The position numbers and the translations under genes were made by a program. Positions 53,208 through 62,160 of a stretch of 64,000 nt of DNA are shown here, piece after piece. The notes under the pieces were generated by a model that worked only from the letters and a program-made list of their open reading frames with translations, did not search any database and had not been told where the DNA came from. Every line of letters starts with the position of its first letter. The first letter of the stretch is position 1. Origin of the DNA: an uncultured Flavobacteriaceae bacterium. GTDB taxonomy: Bacteria; Bacteroidota; Bacteroidia; Flavobacteriales; Flavobacteriaceae. The stretch lies in the NCBI GenBank assembly GCA_947493175.1, contig CANLQD010000001.1, positions 186,001 through 250,000 on the forward strand. Reading direction: 5' to 3'.

Positions 53208-53822
53208 ATGAAAACTACACTTAAAATCATTCTAATGACACTACTAGTTGCTGGTGGAACTCTTATGACCATCAGTGCTTCCCGTAGCAAGGTTTCAGAC
53301 TATTCATCGATTGCTTCTGCTAGCAAGGCGATTTCCGAGGATACCCCTTTCAACAAGATGATGCAGGTATTGACCCACGAACGTTGTGTCAATTGTCATC
53401 CGACCGATAATATTCCCAAACAAGGAAATGATAGCCATCCACACTATTTCGGAATGATGCGGGGAGAAGAAAATCTAGGGTTCGCCGCTACCAAGTGTAC
53501 CACCTGCCACCAAACCGAAAACAACGCCTATTCGGGAGTCCCCGGTGCTCCTCATTGGTCGTTGGCCCCAAAATCAATGGGTTGGCAAGGACTCAACAAG
53601 TATGAAATTGCCGAGGCAATGCTTGATAAGACCAAAAACGGGAATCGTTCCCATTCAGAGTTGATACATCATTTGACCCAAGATTCATTGGTGTTATGGG
53701 CCTTTGAACCAGGAGTGGATCAGGAGGGCATTCCTAGGGAAAAACCACCGATTTCGGAGGCGGCATACAAAGCGGCCGTATTGGCATGGTTTGAAAACGG
53801 GGCGGTCGTTCCTGAAGAGTAA
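53208..53822 (+). CDS. Periplasmic diheme c-type cytochrome-like protein
   Basis: 204 aa from ATG 53208 (an upstream ATG at 53190 overlaps the TetR stop). Signal peptide (about 1-24). Two heme-binding CxxCH motifs are visible: RCVNCH (about residue 60) and CTTCH (about residue 97). No family name beyond cytochrome c-like. It begins 7 bases after the TetR gene and precedes the molybdenum hydroxylase, so it is a plausible electron acceptor for IorA/IorB. Confidence 0.85.
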   Translation: MKTTLKIILMTLLVAGGTLMTISASRSKVSDYSSIASASKAISEDTPFNKMMQVLTHERCVNCHPTDNIPKQGNDSHPHYFGMMRGEENLGFAATKCTTCHQTENNAYSGVPGAPHWSLAPKSMGWQGLNKYEIAEAMLDKTKNGNRSHSELIHHLTQDSLVLWAFEPGVDQEGIPREKPPISEAAYKAAVLAWFENGAVVPEE

Positions 53823-53922
53823 AGTACCTCTGGGCCTTCGTACGCCATAATAGCTACATGAAAGCGGGCAAGCGTCAGAGCATTTAAATCTCGATTATTG
53901 AGCAAATAAAAAACAACACCTT

Positions 53923-54420
53923 ATGAAAATAACATTCTCGGTAAATGAAATGCCACAGTCTATAGAGATTGATGACGAAAACACACCCCTTCTCTGGGTT
54001 ATTCGCGACATGCTCGACCTCAAAGGAACCAAATTCGGTTGTGGGAAGGCAGCCTGCGGAGCCTGTACGCTTCATGTAGATGGAGAGGCGGTACGATCTT
54101 GTTCCTATCCCGCTAAACTTGTGGAAGGAAAAAAAGTCACGACTATTGAAGGTTTAGGTAGCGAGGAACATCCACATCCTGTACAGCAGGCTTGGGTAGA
54201 AGAGGTCGTACCCCAATGTGGCTACTGCCAACCCGGCTTTATGATGGCTACCGCCGCGCTATTGGACAAGATTCCCGAACCGACGGATAATGATATTGAT
54301 CAAAACATCATCAATGTATGTCGTTGTGCCACCTACTACCGCATGCGAAAGGCCATTCACCGAGCGGCAGTGATCAAAAAAAATACCACGCAACCTGTTA
54401 ACTCCGAAAGTGATGGCTAA
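53923..54420 (+). CDS. (2Fe-2S) subunit of a molybdenum hydroxylase (IorA type)
   Basis: 165 aa. Plant-type ferredoxin domain with KFGCGKAACGACTLHVDG and RSC for the first cluster, then the helical second-cluster domain with CGYCQPGFMM and NVCRCATYYRMRKAI. It carries electrons from the molybdopterin subunit to an acceptor. No signal peptide; it probably rides with the Tat-exported large subunit. It overlaps iorB by 8 bases. Substrate is not determinable; isoquinoline oxidoreductase is the named prototype. Confidence 0.92.
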   Translation: MKITFSVNEMPQSIEIDDENTPLLWVIRDMLDLKGTKFGCGKAACGACTLHVDGEAVRSCSYPAKLVEGKKVTTIEGLGSEEHPHPVQQAWVEEVVPQCGYCQPGFMMATAALLDKIPEPTDNDIDQNIINVCRCATYYRMRKAIHRAAVIKKNTTQPVNSESDG

Positions 54421-56578
54421 GAACAAGAAGAAATTATCAAGACGTAAATTTTTGGTCAGAGGCGGACTGGGCACTCTAGGTGTTTTGGCCGTTGGAACCT
54501 ATGTATTCCGTAATCCTATTCGAAGGCAAATCGCAGGAATGATAGACACTGGTGAAACTCCCTATTTAGGAAACACCAAGAGCCCTATTCTGTGGTTTGA
54601 AATTACCAAAGACAATAAAATTATCTTGTACAGTCCCAAAGTCGAGATGGGTCAGGGCACCTTCACCGGCTTGGCTCAAATTGCGGCGGACGAATTGGAA
54701 GTGTCCATGGAACAAATAGCGGTAGCCCATGCCCCATCTTCCTCTGGGAACATGGACGATTTCGCTACGGGAGGCAGCACTTCCATCTCGAGCCTATGGG
54801 TTCCCTTGAGGGAATTGGCCGCTACCTTACGGGAAATGATCAAAATGGAAGCTGCTAAAAAAATGGGCACGGTAGCCACCTCGCTATCGGTCAAGGATGG
54901 TGTCATCTCAGAGGGAGATAGGACAATCACCTATGCCGAAGCGGCGAAAGATGTTACGGAATGGGACATTCCGGATACACCCCCTCTAAAGGATATGAAA
55001 GACTATCAATTCATAGGAAAACCTATTTCGCGGGTCGACCTAAAAGACAAGGTATTTGGCACGCCCATTTTCGGAATGGACGCCACCATGCCCAATATGC
55101 TTTACGGCGCCGTAGTTCGGCCTACAGTAATAGGGGCCACCTATGCCGAGGCCGATACCTCCAAGGCAGAAAATATGCCTGGGGTCGTCAAGGTTGTAAA
55201 GGAGCAAGATTTCGTAGGTGTTGTTGCCAACTCGCGAATGGAGGCAGAAAATGCAAAAAACGCCATCGATGTCAAATGGGACATTCCCAAAGTATGGCAA
55301 ACTGCCGATATTGAGGCGATGATCGAAGTAGGTAAAGGGGAACCGTACGTGATTCAAAAGGAAGGCAGCCCAAAAAAAACGCTACAGGAAGATGAAACCC
55401 TCATCATTTCCGAGTTCAAAAGCCCTATTGGCGCACATGCGCAATTGGAACCCAATGGTGCCTTGGCCTATGTGGAAGGAGATAAGGCAACCGTTATGAT
55501 GTCGACTCAAGTAGTAAAGATTACCCGGAACGAAATCGCCGAACGATTGGGCTTGGAAAAAGAACAAGTGAATATTGTTCCGACCTTTTTGGGCGGTGGG
55601 TTTGGTCGCCGTTTGCATACCCCGAACGGCATTCAGGCAGCAGTACTGTCCAAAGCCGTTGGTACGCCTGTAAAATGTTTTTTGGATCGGAAAGAAGAAT
55701 TCCAGAATGATACATTTCGCCCACCGACCCACCATGTACTAAAGGCAAAACTAAACGAAAAAGGCTTGATCGAAGCTATTGAACATAATGTTTCCAGTGG
55801 CGATGTGGCTTGGGGTTCACCCATGCTTCCCAGTGTGGTCGAGACCATTTTAGGTGCCGATTTGGGTGCTTGGCGTGGAGGAATGATCCAGTACGGGGCC
55901 ATTCCCAATTACCAAGCAATCTCGTGGCGGGTGAAGTTGCCCTTTGCCACCAGTTGGTGGCGTAGTTTGGGACTACTGGCCAATACATTTGCCATCGAAA
56001 GTTTTATGGATGAATTGGCGGCCAAAGCGGGCAAGGATCCTGTTCAGTTCCGTTTGGATCAAATACAGGATGATGATAGGGGCTATCGACTCAAGGAAGT
56101 CATCAAAGCCGCGGCTGACAAAGCCGGATGGACCGACAAAGTCGTGAATGGCCGCGCGATGGGTTTTGCAGCTTCTACTGATGTAAACACCCCTTGCGCG
56201 CAAATAGTGGAAGTGTCGGTCGAAAATAACGAGATAAAAGTTCATAAGGTAACCTGTGCGATGGATCCCGGCCTCGTAGTGAACCCCGACCAGGTAAAAG
56301 CCCAGTGCGAAGGCGCTATCATCATGGGAATGAGCGCCTCGCTATTCGAACGCATGTATGTGGAAGAAGGACAACTACAACCCACTATTTATGGCCCCTA
56401 CGAAATGGCTCTGATGAAACATGCCCCCAAGGAAATTGATGTGGTGCTCTTGCAAAACGCCGATGTGCCCGGTGGCGTCGGAGAACCTCCCCTAGGACCT
56501 ATTGGAGCCGCTATCGCCAATGCCGTTTTTCGGTTAACGGGAGAACGACTGCGAGAAATGCCCTTGAAAATTTCCTAG
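54413..56578 (+). CDS. Molybdopterin-binding hydroxylase large subunit (IorB type)
   Basis: 721 aa from ATG 54413 (a GTG at 54410 is the alternative). The N-terminus is a Tat signal (KLSRRKFLVRGGLGTLG). Molybdopterin-site blocks: EMGQGTFTGLAQIAADEL, LGGGFGRRLHT and the base catalyst Glu in PGGVGEPPLGPIGAAIANA. The segment TSWWRSLGLLANTFA replaces the PWRSVG-type sequence seen in many relatives. It hydroxylates an aromatic heterocycle or aldehyde with water as oxygen source. Convergent with the hydrolase gene. Confidence 0.92.
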   Translation: MAKNKKKLSRRKFLVRGGLGTLGVLAVGTYVFRNPIRRQIAGMIDTGETPYLGNTKSPILWFEITKDNKIILYSPKVEMGQGTFTGLAQIAADELEVSMEQIAVAHAPSSSGNMDDFATGGSTSISSLWVPLRELAATLREMIKMEAAKKMGTVATSLSVKDGVISEGDRTITYAEAAKDVTEWDIPDTPPLKDMKDYQFIGKPISRVDLKDKVFGTPIFGMDATMPNMLYGAVVRPTVIGATYAEADTSKAENMPGVVKVVKEQDFVGVVANSRMEAENAKNAIDVKWDIPKVWQTADIEAMIEVGKGEPYVIQKEGSPKKTLQEDETLIISEFKSPIGAHAQLEPNGALAYVEGDKATVMMSTQVVKITRNEIAERLGLEKEQVNIVPTFLGGGFGRRLHTPNGIQAAVLSKAVGTPVKCFLDRKEEFQNDTFRPPTHHVLKAKLNEKGLIEAIEHNVSSGDVAWGSPMLPSVVETILGADLGAWRGGMIQYGAIPNYQAISWRVKLPFATSWWRSLGLLANTFAIESFMDELAAKAGKDPVQFRLDQIQDDDRGYRLKEVIKAAADKAGWTDKVVNGRAMGFAASTDVNTPCAQIVEVSVENNEIKVHKVTCAMDPGLVVNPDQVKAQCEGAIIMGMSASLFERMYVEEGQLQPTIYGPYEMALMKHAPKEIDVVLLQNADVPGGVGEPPLGPIGAAIANAVFRLTGERLREMPLKIS

Positions 56579-56595
56579 GACCTAGTTATGAAGAA

Positions 56596-57549
56596 TCATT
56601 GATTCCCTTTCACTTTTATTTCGAGTTCGTTGGTCATTGGCTGGTTCAAGGTGCCTATTTCAGCTTTTCGATCTAACCCTCGAACGAAGGTATCGAACAA
56701 TGCGAGTGAATTGGCCTCGTTATAGAACTTTACGGCTTCATTGAGCCCTGCAATGGCCTCATGATCAGTATTGTCTCCTTTTACCAAGACCTGATAACGA
56801 AGCCCAGATTCGTTCATTTGGTCGTACCCTTGCAATCGCCAGTTTTCTGCGTTGATAGTACCAGAGCCATTGGTATCTTTCTCCTGTTCCCCGATGATCA
56901 TAAAAACGGCTGTTTCCCCAATGGCAGTATATCCATTGGGCGATTGGGCAATGCCATATTGGTCCGGGGTATATCCAGGAGGTGACATGGCGTAGACCGC
57001 CTTAACTGCAGAGGCACGATAGTTACCATGATCTGTATTCATCCCAGAGGCCAATAATCCTTCCATTGCCCCTGCAGAATGTCCCATATAACCCTGTTTG
57101 GAACCGGTTATTTCTCCTTGAAAACCACCATAGTCCAATGTGCCTTCTTCAATTGCCTTAGAAAGCTCGTTGATCTCAGCTCCCCGTAGCTTGGCGATAT
57201 TCTCGATATCATTGCCGGCATTCCGATGATCGACCTGTACGACCACATATCCCTGTTCAACAAAATGATTGATATAAGAAACCAACTGCCCACGGTCGTC
57301 CCCTGCCCCATTACCTCCTCTCGAGACAATAAGAACAAATGTTTCACCTTGCTTTTCCGCCGGATAGGAAACCCGATAGGGCAAGTCACCAAACGTTGCG
57401 GTAAACGTCGCATCATGAGCAATCACAGAAAATGTCCCTGGTTCTCGCCTTTCCTCCTCCTCTTCTGTTTCCGGCACAGCGGTTACCTCATCTTCGGAAC
57501 ATGAAAAAAATAGGGTGAACAGGGCTATACTAAAAAAAATACGTTTCAT
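56596..57549 (-). CDS. Alpha/beta hydrolase lipoprotein
   Basis: 317 aa. Lipobox-like LFFSCSED (Cys17). The nucleophile elbow is GHSAGAMEGLL; QVDHRNAGNDIENIA and VKGDNTDHEAIAGL supply candidate acid and His. The fold resembles the secreted chlorophyllase/dienelactone-hydrolase-like group. Substrate unknown. Its gene end lies 17 bases from the convergent iorB stop. Confidence 0.85.
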   Translation of the reverse strand: MKRIFFSIALFTLFFSCSEDEVTAVPETEEEEERREPGTFSVIAHDATFTATFGDLPYRVSYPAEKQGETFVLIVSRGGNGAGDDRGQLVSYINHFVEQGYVVVQVDHRNAGNDIENIAKLRGAEINELSKAIEEGTLDYGGFQGEITGSKQGYMGHSAGAMEGLLASGMNTDHGNYRASAVKAVYAMSPPGYTPDQYGIAQSPNGYTAIGETAVFMIIGEQEKDTNGSGTINAENWRLQGYDQMNESGLRYQVLVKGDNTDHEAIAGLNEAVKFYNEANSLALFDTFVRGLDRKAEIGTLNQPMTNELEIKVKGNQ

Positions 57550-57865
57550 GGTTTTCTCTTTTAGATTGCAAACAGACCTTTTGGTTTAATTCGGTTGAAT
57601 CATAACGCAATGATTATCATAATATTTGAAAATTTATTTTTGTCTTATCGACCTGTTTGTACCTTCCTTCTAAGCACATGACAAAAAACAGGATGTAAAC
57701 GGCAATAAATTAAAAATCGGTCAACGAAATCGTAGCGGTATTAAAGACCCCAAAGGTTTTAGAAACCTTTGGGGTCTTGGAAACAAATCCGTTGGCAGAT
57801 TTTAGACTTGGTGACGTTAGTTTTTGTTATGCGGGCATCGGAGCATCTAAATCTCGATGACCGAG
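57550..57865. other. Intergenic region with a 16-bp terminator hairpin
   Basis: 316 bases between the hydrolase start and the end of the BamA/TamA-like gene, both on the minus strand. The only clear structure is the perfect hairpin at 57744-57778. The remaining sequence is AT-rich without a gene-like frame; no exact TAnnTTTG was noted for the hydrolase. Confidence 0.5.
57744..57778 (-). terminator. Perfect 16-bp hairpin downstream of the BamA/TamA-like gene
   Basis: AAGACCCCAAAGGTTT (57744-57759) pairs with AAACCTTTGGGGTCTT (57763-57778) around a 3-base loop. On the minus strand it lies about 90 bases after the BamA/TamA-like stop and is followed by a short T-containing tail, so it probably ends that transcript. 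Confidence 0.65.
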
Positions 57866-59128
57866 TTAAAAATACTGGCCGATCCCAAACACCAAACCCC
57901 GGTCGGCGTCTTTCGAAATGCCATACCCGTAATCGATCCGGAAGATGGCATTAAAGATACGTTTGTGCATCAACCGAAGACCGAACCCAGGATAAATTCG
58001 AATGTTTTGGTTATCCCCAAAGTCACTGAAATCCCCACCAGGGTTACGCCAAGAACCTCCGTCTATAAAAACATTGCTCTGCAACACGAACCAATCCTTA
58101 TCAATGATGGTATGGCGGTATTCCGTATTGAAGACGATGGCTCCCGTACCACGATCTATCGTATTTCCCACTCCACGAATGTTCAGGTTATTATCAACTG
58201 TAAAGGGTGCAAAGGGGGTATCGACGTTGCTTGCAAGACCCAATCGCAAACGACTGGCCCAATTACCCCTTTCTCCGACCCGATGAAAATAGGCGAAATC
58301 ATTAAACCCGATCAAAAAAGGAGGCAATACCTCATCAGTAGTGCCCACATATTGAAAGTTCAAGGAACTTCGAAAACCAGATAGGTATTGGTAATCGTAC
58401 GAAATCGCATCAAAATTGTAAATAAGCTTTATCAAGTGTTTGTCTACCTTCAACGCCTGCGGAACACTGGGGTCGGTAGCTCCAGATAGGTATTCGTAAT
58501 CCTCGGTAAAAAAGCTTCCCCCAAGTTCGATCCGGTTCTTAAAATTCAGTTCGTAGAGCCCTAGAAGCTCAAATCCTTCATTGTTATAGCGATAGTCGGC
58601 AGTCGCATTGGCAAAAAAGACAGGCTCCTGGGTCGTAAAATTGTTGTAGTTGAAAGCCAATCCCAATCGATTACTAAATAGGTAAGGTGCGCGTATACTG
58701 AATCCAAAGGAGTTGAACACATCCAACTGATAAAACCCGCCCAAGGTAATATTGTTGCCGAATGTATTGAATTCTTGTAGCCCGACCCGAAATGCAAAAT
58801 CGTCATTGGCAGAACTGAACAGATTGGCAAAGGGTATTAATGTAAAATTTTCTTCAAGGTTATAAAACACGTTATGACGCCCATCATTGGAAGAGAATAC
58901 TTGATAGTACGCATGGGAAACCGAGGGCAATCGTTTCAACCGTGTCATATCCTGCTCCATTAGTGCCGAATCCAGCACCATTCCTGGTCGAAGGTCGATG
59001 ATTTTTTTTATGAAAGAAGCTTTTGTTCTATTGGCTCCCTGTATTTTGACATCAGCGATAACAGACTCTTGTGCAAAGACGACACCAGGAGATAAAAACA
59101 GTAAAAGCAACCGATAGATTCTGATCAT
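57866..59128 (-). CDS. BamA/TamA-like outer-membrane protein with a POTRA domain
   Basis: 420 aa from ATG 59128, which begins a signal peptide (MIRIYRLLLLFLSPGVVFAQ). A single POTRA-like segment (IADVKIQGANRTKASFIKKI ... VLDSALMEQDMTRLKRLPSV) precedes a C-terminal barrel of the surface-antigen (D15) type ending in GLVFGIGQYF. With one POTRA it is shorter than BamA (five). It could be an Omp85-like secretion or lipid-handling protein. The 59173 start would add 15 residues upstream of the promoter element and is rejected. Confidence 0.85.
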   Translation of the reverse strand: MIRIYRLLLLFLSPGVVFAQESVIADVKIQGANRTKASFIKKIIDLRPGMVLDSALMEQDMTRLKRLPSVSHAYYQVFSSNDGRHNVFYNLEENFTLIPFANLFSSANDDFAFRVGLQEFNTFGNNITLGGFYQLDVFNSFGFSIRAPYLFSNRLGLAFNYNNFTTQEPVFFANATADYRYNNEGFELLGLYELNFKNRIELGGSFFTEDYEYLSGATDPSVPQALKVDKHLIKLIYNFDAISYDYQYLSGFRSSLNFQYVGTTDEVLPPFLIGFNDFAYFHRVGERGNWASRLRLGLASNVDTPFAPFTVDNNLNIRGVGNTIDRGTGAIVFNTEYRHTIIDKDWFVLQSNVFIDGGSWRNPGGDFSDFGDNQNIRIYPGFGLRLMHKRIFNAIFRIDYGYGISKDADRGLVFGIGQYF

Positions 59129-59154
59129 AAGAAAGGGTGGCCGGTAGGGCGTTT

Positions 59155-59162
59155 CAAAGATA
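59155..59162 (-). promoter_or_regulatory. -7 element of the BamA/TamA-like gene
   Basis: On the minus strand 59162-59155 reads TATCTTTG, an exact TAnnTTTG, 27 bases before the ATG at 59128. The longer start at 59173 lies upstream of this element. No clear -33 TTTG is present. Confidence 0.5.
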
Positions 59163-59207
59163 CTGGATACCAATCATAAAAGTATCACATCATTCTTACT
59201 TGAAATA

Positions 59208-60020
59208 TCAATCGAGCGAAAAAGTAATTTCCGAAAATTGATTCACCCAATTGTCTGCACTTACCGCAAGTAAACTAAACCTGTAAGACACATTATTTTG
59301 CAAGGTGGGCGGTGTGCCTTTTGTCACGTTCAAAACTACATTGTTAAGCACATAATACTGAAAGCTCCGGTCGAAAGTATAGGTTCCCGAAAGCAAGTTG
59401 TTCTGCGCATCCGAGACTACCTGAAAGTATATGGCCGTACCATCATAGGCACCATCGACCCATGAAAAAATGGGCATTGCCGATCCCGATTCTATTGATA
59501 TATTATCTGGCAGGTATTCGGTGGGCTTCGTGTTTTGCTTCAATCGAATAGGATTCGAAACATGGGTCTTCCCGGCTTCCTCGAAGGTGACGACAACCCA
59601 CCTTTCGTTCGAAACGACTACTTCAAAACGCTTCATAAAACCATTGAAGACATCCAATAACGGTGGGGTGATCTCTGTATAATTTTCAAAATCATTCTCG
59701 TTGACATCAACACGCTCCGTTTCAAAGTAACGGATGTTGCTGGCACCTTCCCTAGGATATAGAAAGACATTCACTAGCTCATTTTTTTCATCACTGGCGG
59801 CACAGGCGATTACATTGCCTAGAACCAGCTCCGAATCGTCGGCCAAAGCTTCTAAGGTGCCGGCATCGTCTAATTGGTCGGTGGAGCAACCCACCATCAC
59901 TAAAAACGCGATCAAAAAGATACAAAATCGCGAGAAATTAACGCCATATCGCACCGAGCATAAAAGTGGTTGTTTTAGCCTTCTTGCCTGTCTAGCAAGA
60001 CGGTATCTCGATTTCTTCAT
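59208..60020 (-). CDS. Lipoprotein of unknown function
   Basis: About 270 aa from ATG 60020. The signal sequence FCIFLIAFLVMVGCSTDQ has a clear lipobox, but the ATG leaves an unusually long basic leader (KKSRYRLARQARRLKQPL). A GTG at 59954 would give a normal lipoprotein signal and may be the true start; a still longer ATG at 60098 is unlikely. The mature part is beta-rich (YRFSLLAVSADNWVNQFSEI at the end) and may contain fibronectin-like modules. No family recognised. Confidence 0.7.
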   Translation of the reverse strand: MKKSRYRLARQARRLKQPLLCSVRYGVNFSRFCIFLIAFLVMVGCSTDQLDDAGTLEALADDSELVLGNVIACAASDEKNELVNVFLYPREGASNIRYFETERVDVNENDFENYTEITPPLLDVFNGFMKRFEVVVSNERWVVVTFEEAGKTHVSNPIRLKQNTKPTEYLPDNISIESGSAMPIFSWVDGAYDGTAIYFQVVSDAQNNLLSGTYTFDRSFQYYVLNNVVLNVTKGTPPTLQNNVSYRFSLLAVSADNWVNQFSEITFSLD

Positions 60021-60123
60021 TCCTTTTTGAACAGGTAGTGCGCTGCCATAATGACCAAAAAAAGCCTTCAAACCCGAAAAAACCATCAAAAAATCCATGC
60101 TTTCCGTATTGTGTTGCCAGCCC

Positions 60124-61125
60124 TTAATACATTTTATAAAATTCCTTTATAATCTCCTGAGCCGGTTTGTTCTGTGGGGTAAACCGGTTATCCTCGGCCC
60201 CACCGGATTGATCGTGCTGAATAAACCATTTCCAAACATATCCTCCCGCGAACCAGTCTTCCCCCCAAAACTCGGAGAACAATGCTCTTTTTGCATTTAC
60301 CTGGGCTTTCAGGTTTACCTTTTCCTCGTAGCGATCCACCAACCAAGGCTTCTTGGCAGTATAATCCATACTACGATAACCAAACTCGGTAAAAAGTACT
60401 GGCTTCTTTTTTGTTTTTGAAAGCTTGGCGATTTTTTCCTTCCATGGTTGCCAACCCTTCTGCAATTGCTCTACCGTGGGGGTCTTCGCTTCCGATAGCG
60501 GAAAATAGGCATCGATTCCTATAAAGTCGAGATCTTCCCAAAAACTTGTTCGAGGATACTCGTCCCAATTGGCCGCATAGGTCAATTTTCCCGAATAAAT
60601 TTCCCTTATTTTTTTGATCAGCCGTTTCCAATAGTCGGGTCTATTTTTTACGAACCGTTCCAATTCGGTGCCGATACATAGTAATTCTGCATTGGTTTCT
60701 TCGGCGAGTTCGGCATAATTGAGCATAAACTTATCATAAGAGGCCTCCAAAGCCTTCCAATCTTCATCAGATTTCATTTCCAAGGTTCCTGTGAACTCCC
60801 CATTCCAAATCCATATCTGTGGTTTGATCATCACGCTTATACCATTCTCCTGCAACAACTGTATATATTGCTTCGCGCCTTTACGTGTTTCCCCATACCA
60901 TTGACGTTCCGTATCGAAAATGATTTCGGGAGAGTTGATATCCCGAATAAAACCAAAAGGCATTACCGCAGCGTGGTTCGCATGTATCTTGAGCACCTCG
61001 TCTACATGTGTTTGCAAAGCCTCTTCCCTGGCCGCTACAAAACTTACCCCATTGATCTTATCGTGCCCTTGTCCGGTACAAGAGAGTTGTAAAAAGCATA
61101 ACAACAGTAATCCTAAAGCCCTCAT
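60124..61125 (-). CDS. GH113-like glycosidase lipoprotein
   Basis: 333 aa. Lipobox LQLSCTGQ (Cys16). A TIM-barrel glycosidase pattern is visible: INGVSFVAAREEALQTHVDEV, MIKPQIWIWNGEFTG, LLCIGTELERFVKNRPDYW with a candidate acid/base Glu, DFIGIDAYFPLSE, and VLFTEFGYRS with a candidate nucleophile Glu. This is the arrangement of family GH113 (beta-mannanase-like). Substrate specificity is uncertain. It is followed by the 59208 lipoprotein gene on the same strand. Confidence 0.83.
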   Translation of the reverse strand: MRALGLLLLCFLQLSCTGQGHDKINGVSFVAAREEALQTHVDEVLKIHANHAAVMPFGFIRDINSPEIIFDTERQWYGETRKGAKQYIQLLQENGISVMIKPQIWIWNGEFTGTLEMKSDEDWKALEASYDKFMLNYAELAEETNAELLCIGTELERFVKNRPDYWKRLIKKIREIYSGKLTYAANWDEYPRTSFWEDLDFIGIDAYFPLSEAKTPTVEQLQKGWQPWKEKIAKLSKTKKKPVLFTEFGYRSMDYTAKKPWLVDRYEEKVNLKAQVNAKRALFSEFWGEDWFAGGYVWKWFIQHDQSGGAEDNRFTPQNKPAQEIIKEFYKMY

Positions 61126-61171
61126 TTATGAATGATTAAGGCTTTAAAATTACGTTATTTTAGAATACGCC

Positions 61172-62062
61172 TTAAAAAATTGCCCGTAGGCCAAGGTTAA
61201 AGGTCTGACCGAGACCCGTATTGCTCCCTCTTACGAAGTTGGTATATAACAACTCTAGGTTCAACGCATCGGTCAATTGGTATTTGGCACCTCCGCCCAA
61301 GGCCGTAAAGTCTTGTGCAAAGTCATTTCCCAAATCAATACGTTGCGAATGCTGAGCCAATGCCAAAACCGTAAATTTGGAACTGGGGAAATAACTTAGA
61401 AAGACACCGGGGGTCAGATTTAAGCTGTTGTTGGCAAAACTCTCGTCTTGTTCACCAAAACTCCATTCGGCATTGATTTCCGAAAATAGTTGCCATTTAT
61501 CACCAGGAAAGGTGTAATCATAGAAAAAACGATTTTGCCATATATAGCCTTTCTGATCTAGGAATACACCGTTCTCCACTTCATTATCGACCAACGGGAT
61601 AAAAAATGAACTTTGGATACTGAAATTGCTCACAGAAGCAATAGGTACAAACTTCACCGATGGGGCAATCGAAGTGAATCCGGACCTGGCATTACCTTCT
61701 TCCCCATCAAATTGAAAAACTTCCAGTGCCCCACGGTCATTAATGACATTCGATCGGAATTCAAAAATGGCCCCTACGTTCCATCGTTTATTCTCGCCCA
61801 CTCCGGTGTAGACCTCTAAGGTCGAGGTAAAGAAGGTTTGCCTCGGTTCCTCCCCATCGGAAAAAGTACTTTCGGTCTGGGTGTATAGGTTGTTAAACCA
61901 TTTGAGGTCTATCTGGCCCTTGCCGATCAGTTTCGACGGAGTGTATTGTTGAATGTTACTTCTTTGCGGGGGCGGATCATCTTGTACTGTATCTTGAGAA
62001 AAAGCCCCAATTGTTACAAAAAGGATTCCTACAGTTACGATGTAATTACGAATTGATTTCAT
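61172..62062 (-). CDS. Outer-membrane beta-barrel protein (transporter-like)
   Basis: 296 aa. Signal peptide (about 1-22), a short Pro/Gln-rich segment, then a beta-barrel pattern ending in GLRAIF, with alternating aromatic strands (GQIDLKWFNNLYTQTES, LALAQHSQRIDLGND). Resembles flavobacterial proteins annotated simply as 'transporter'. Function unknown. It begins 98 bases after the DUF547 gene and precedes the GH113-like gene by 46 bases. Confidence 0.78.
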   Translation of the reverse strand: MKSIRNYIVTVGILFVTIGAFSQDTVQDDPPPQRSNIQQYTPSKLIGKGQIDLKWFNNLYTQTESTFSDGEEPRQTFFTSTLEVYTGVGENKRWNVGAIFEFRSNVINDRGALEVFQFDGEEGNARSGFTSIAPSVKFVPIASVSNFSIQSSFFIPLVDNEVENGVFLDQKGYIWQNRFFYDYTFPGDKWQLFSEINAEWSFGEQDESFANNSLNLTPGVFLSYFPSSKFTVLALAQHSQRIDLGNDFAQDFTALGGGAKYQLTDALNLELLYTNFVRGSNTGLGQTFNLGLRAIF

Positions 62063-62160
62063 TGTTTAATGTTTTGTTGGATACTTGTTAGACAACAGCG
62101 GTACATCTCCCCGACAAATACCAGGGAAAGATTGCGCAGTATATATTGTTTTAATTTATG

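Noticed and set aside
57857-58384. Long plus-strand frame of 175 codons
   Set aside because: It is antisense to the BamA/TamA-like gene, whose signal peptide and barrel are clear.
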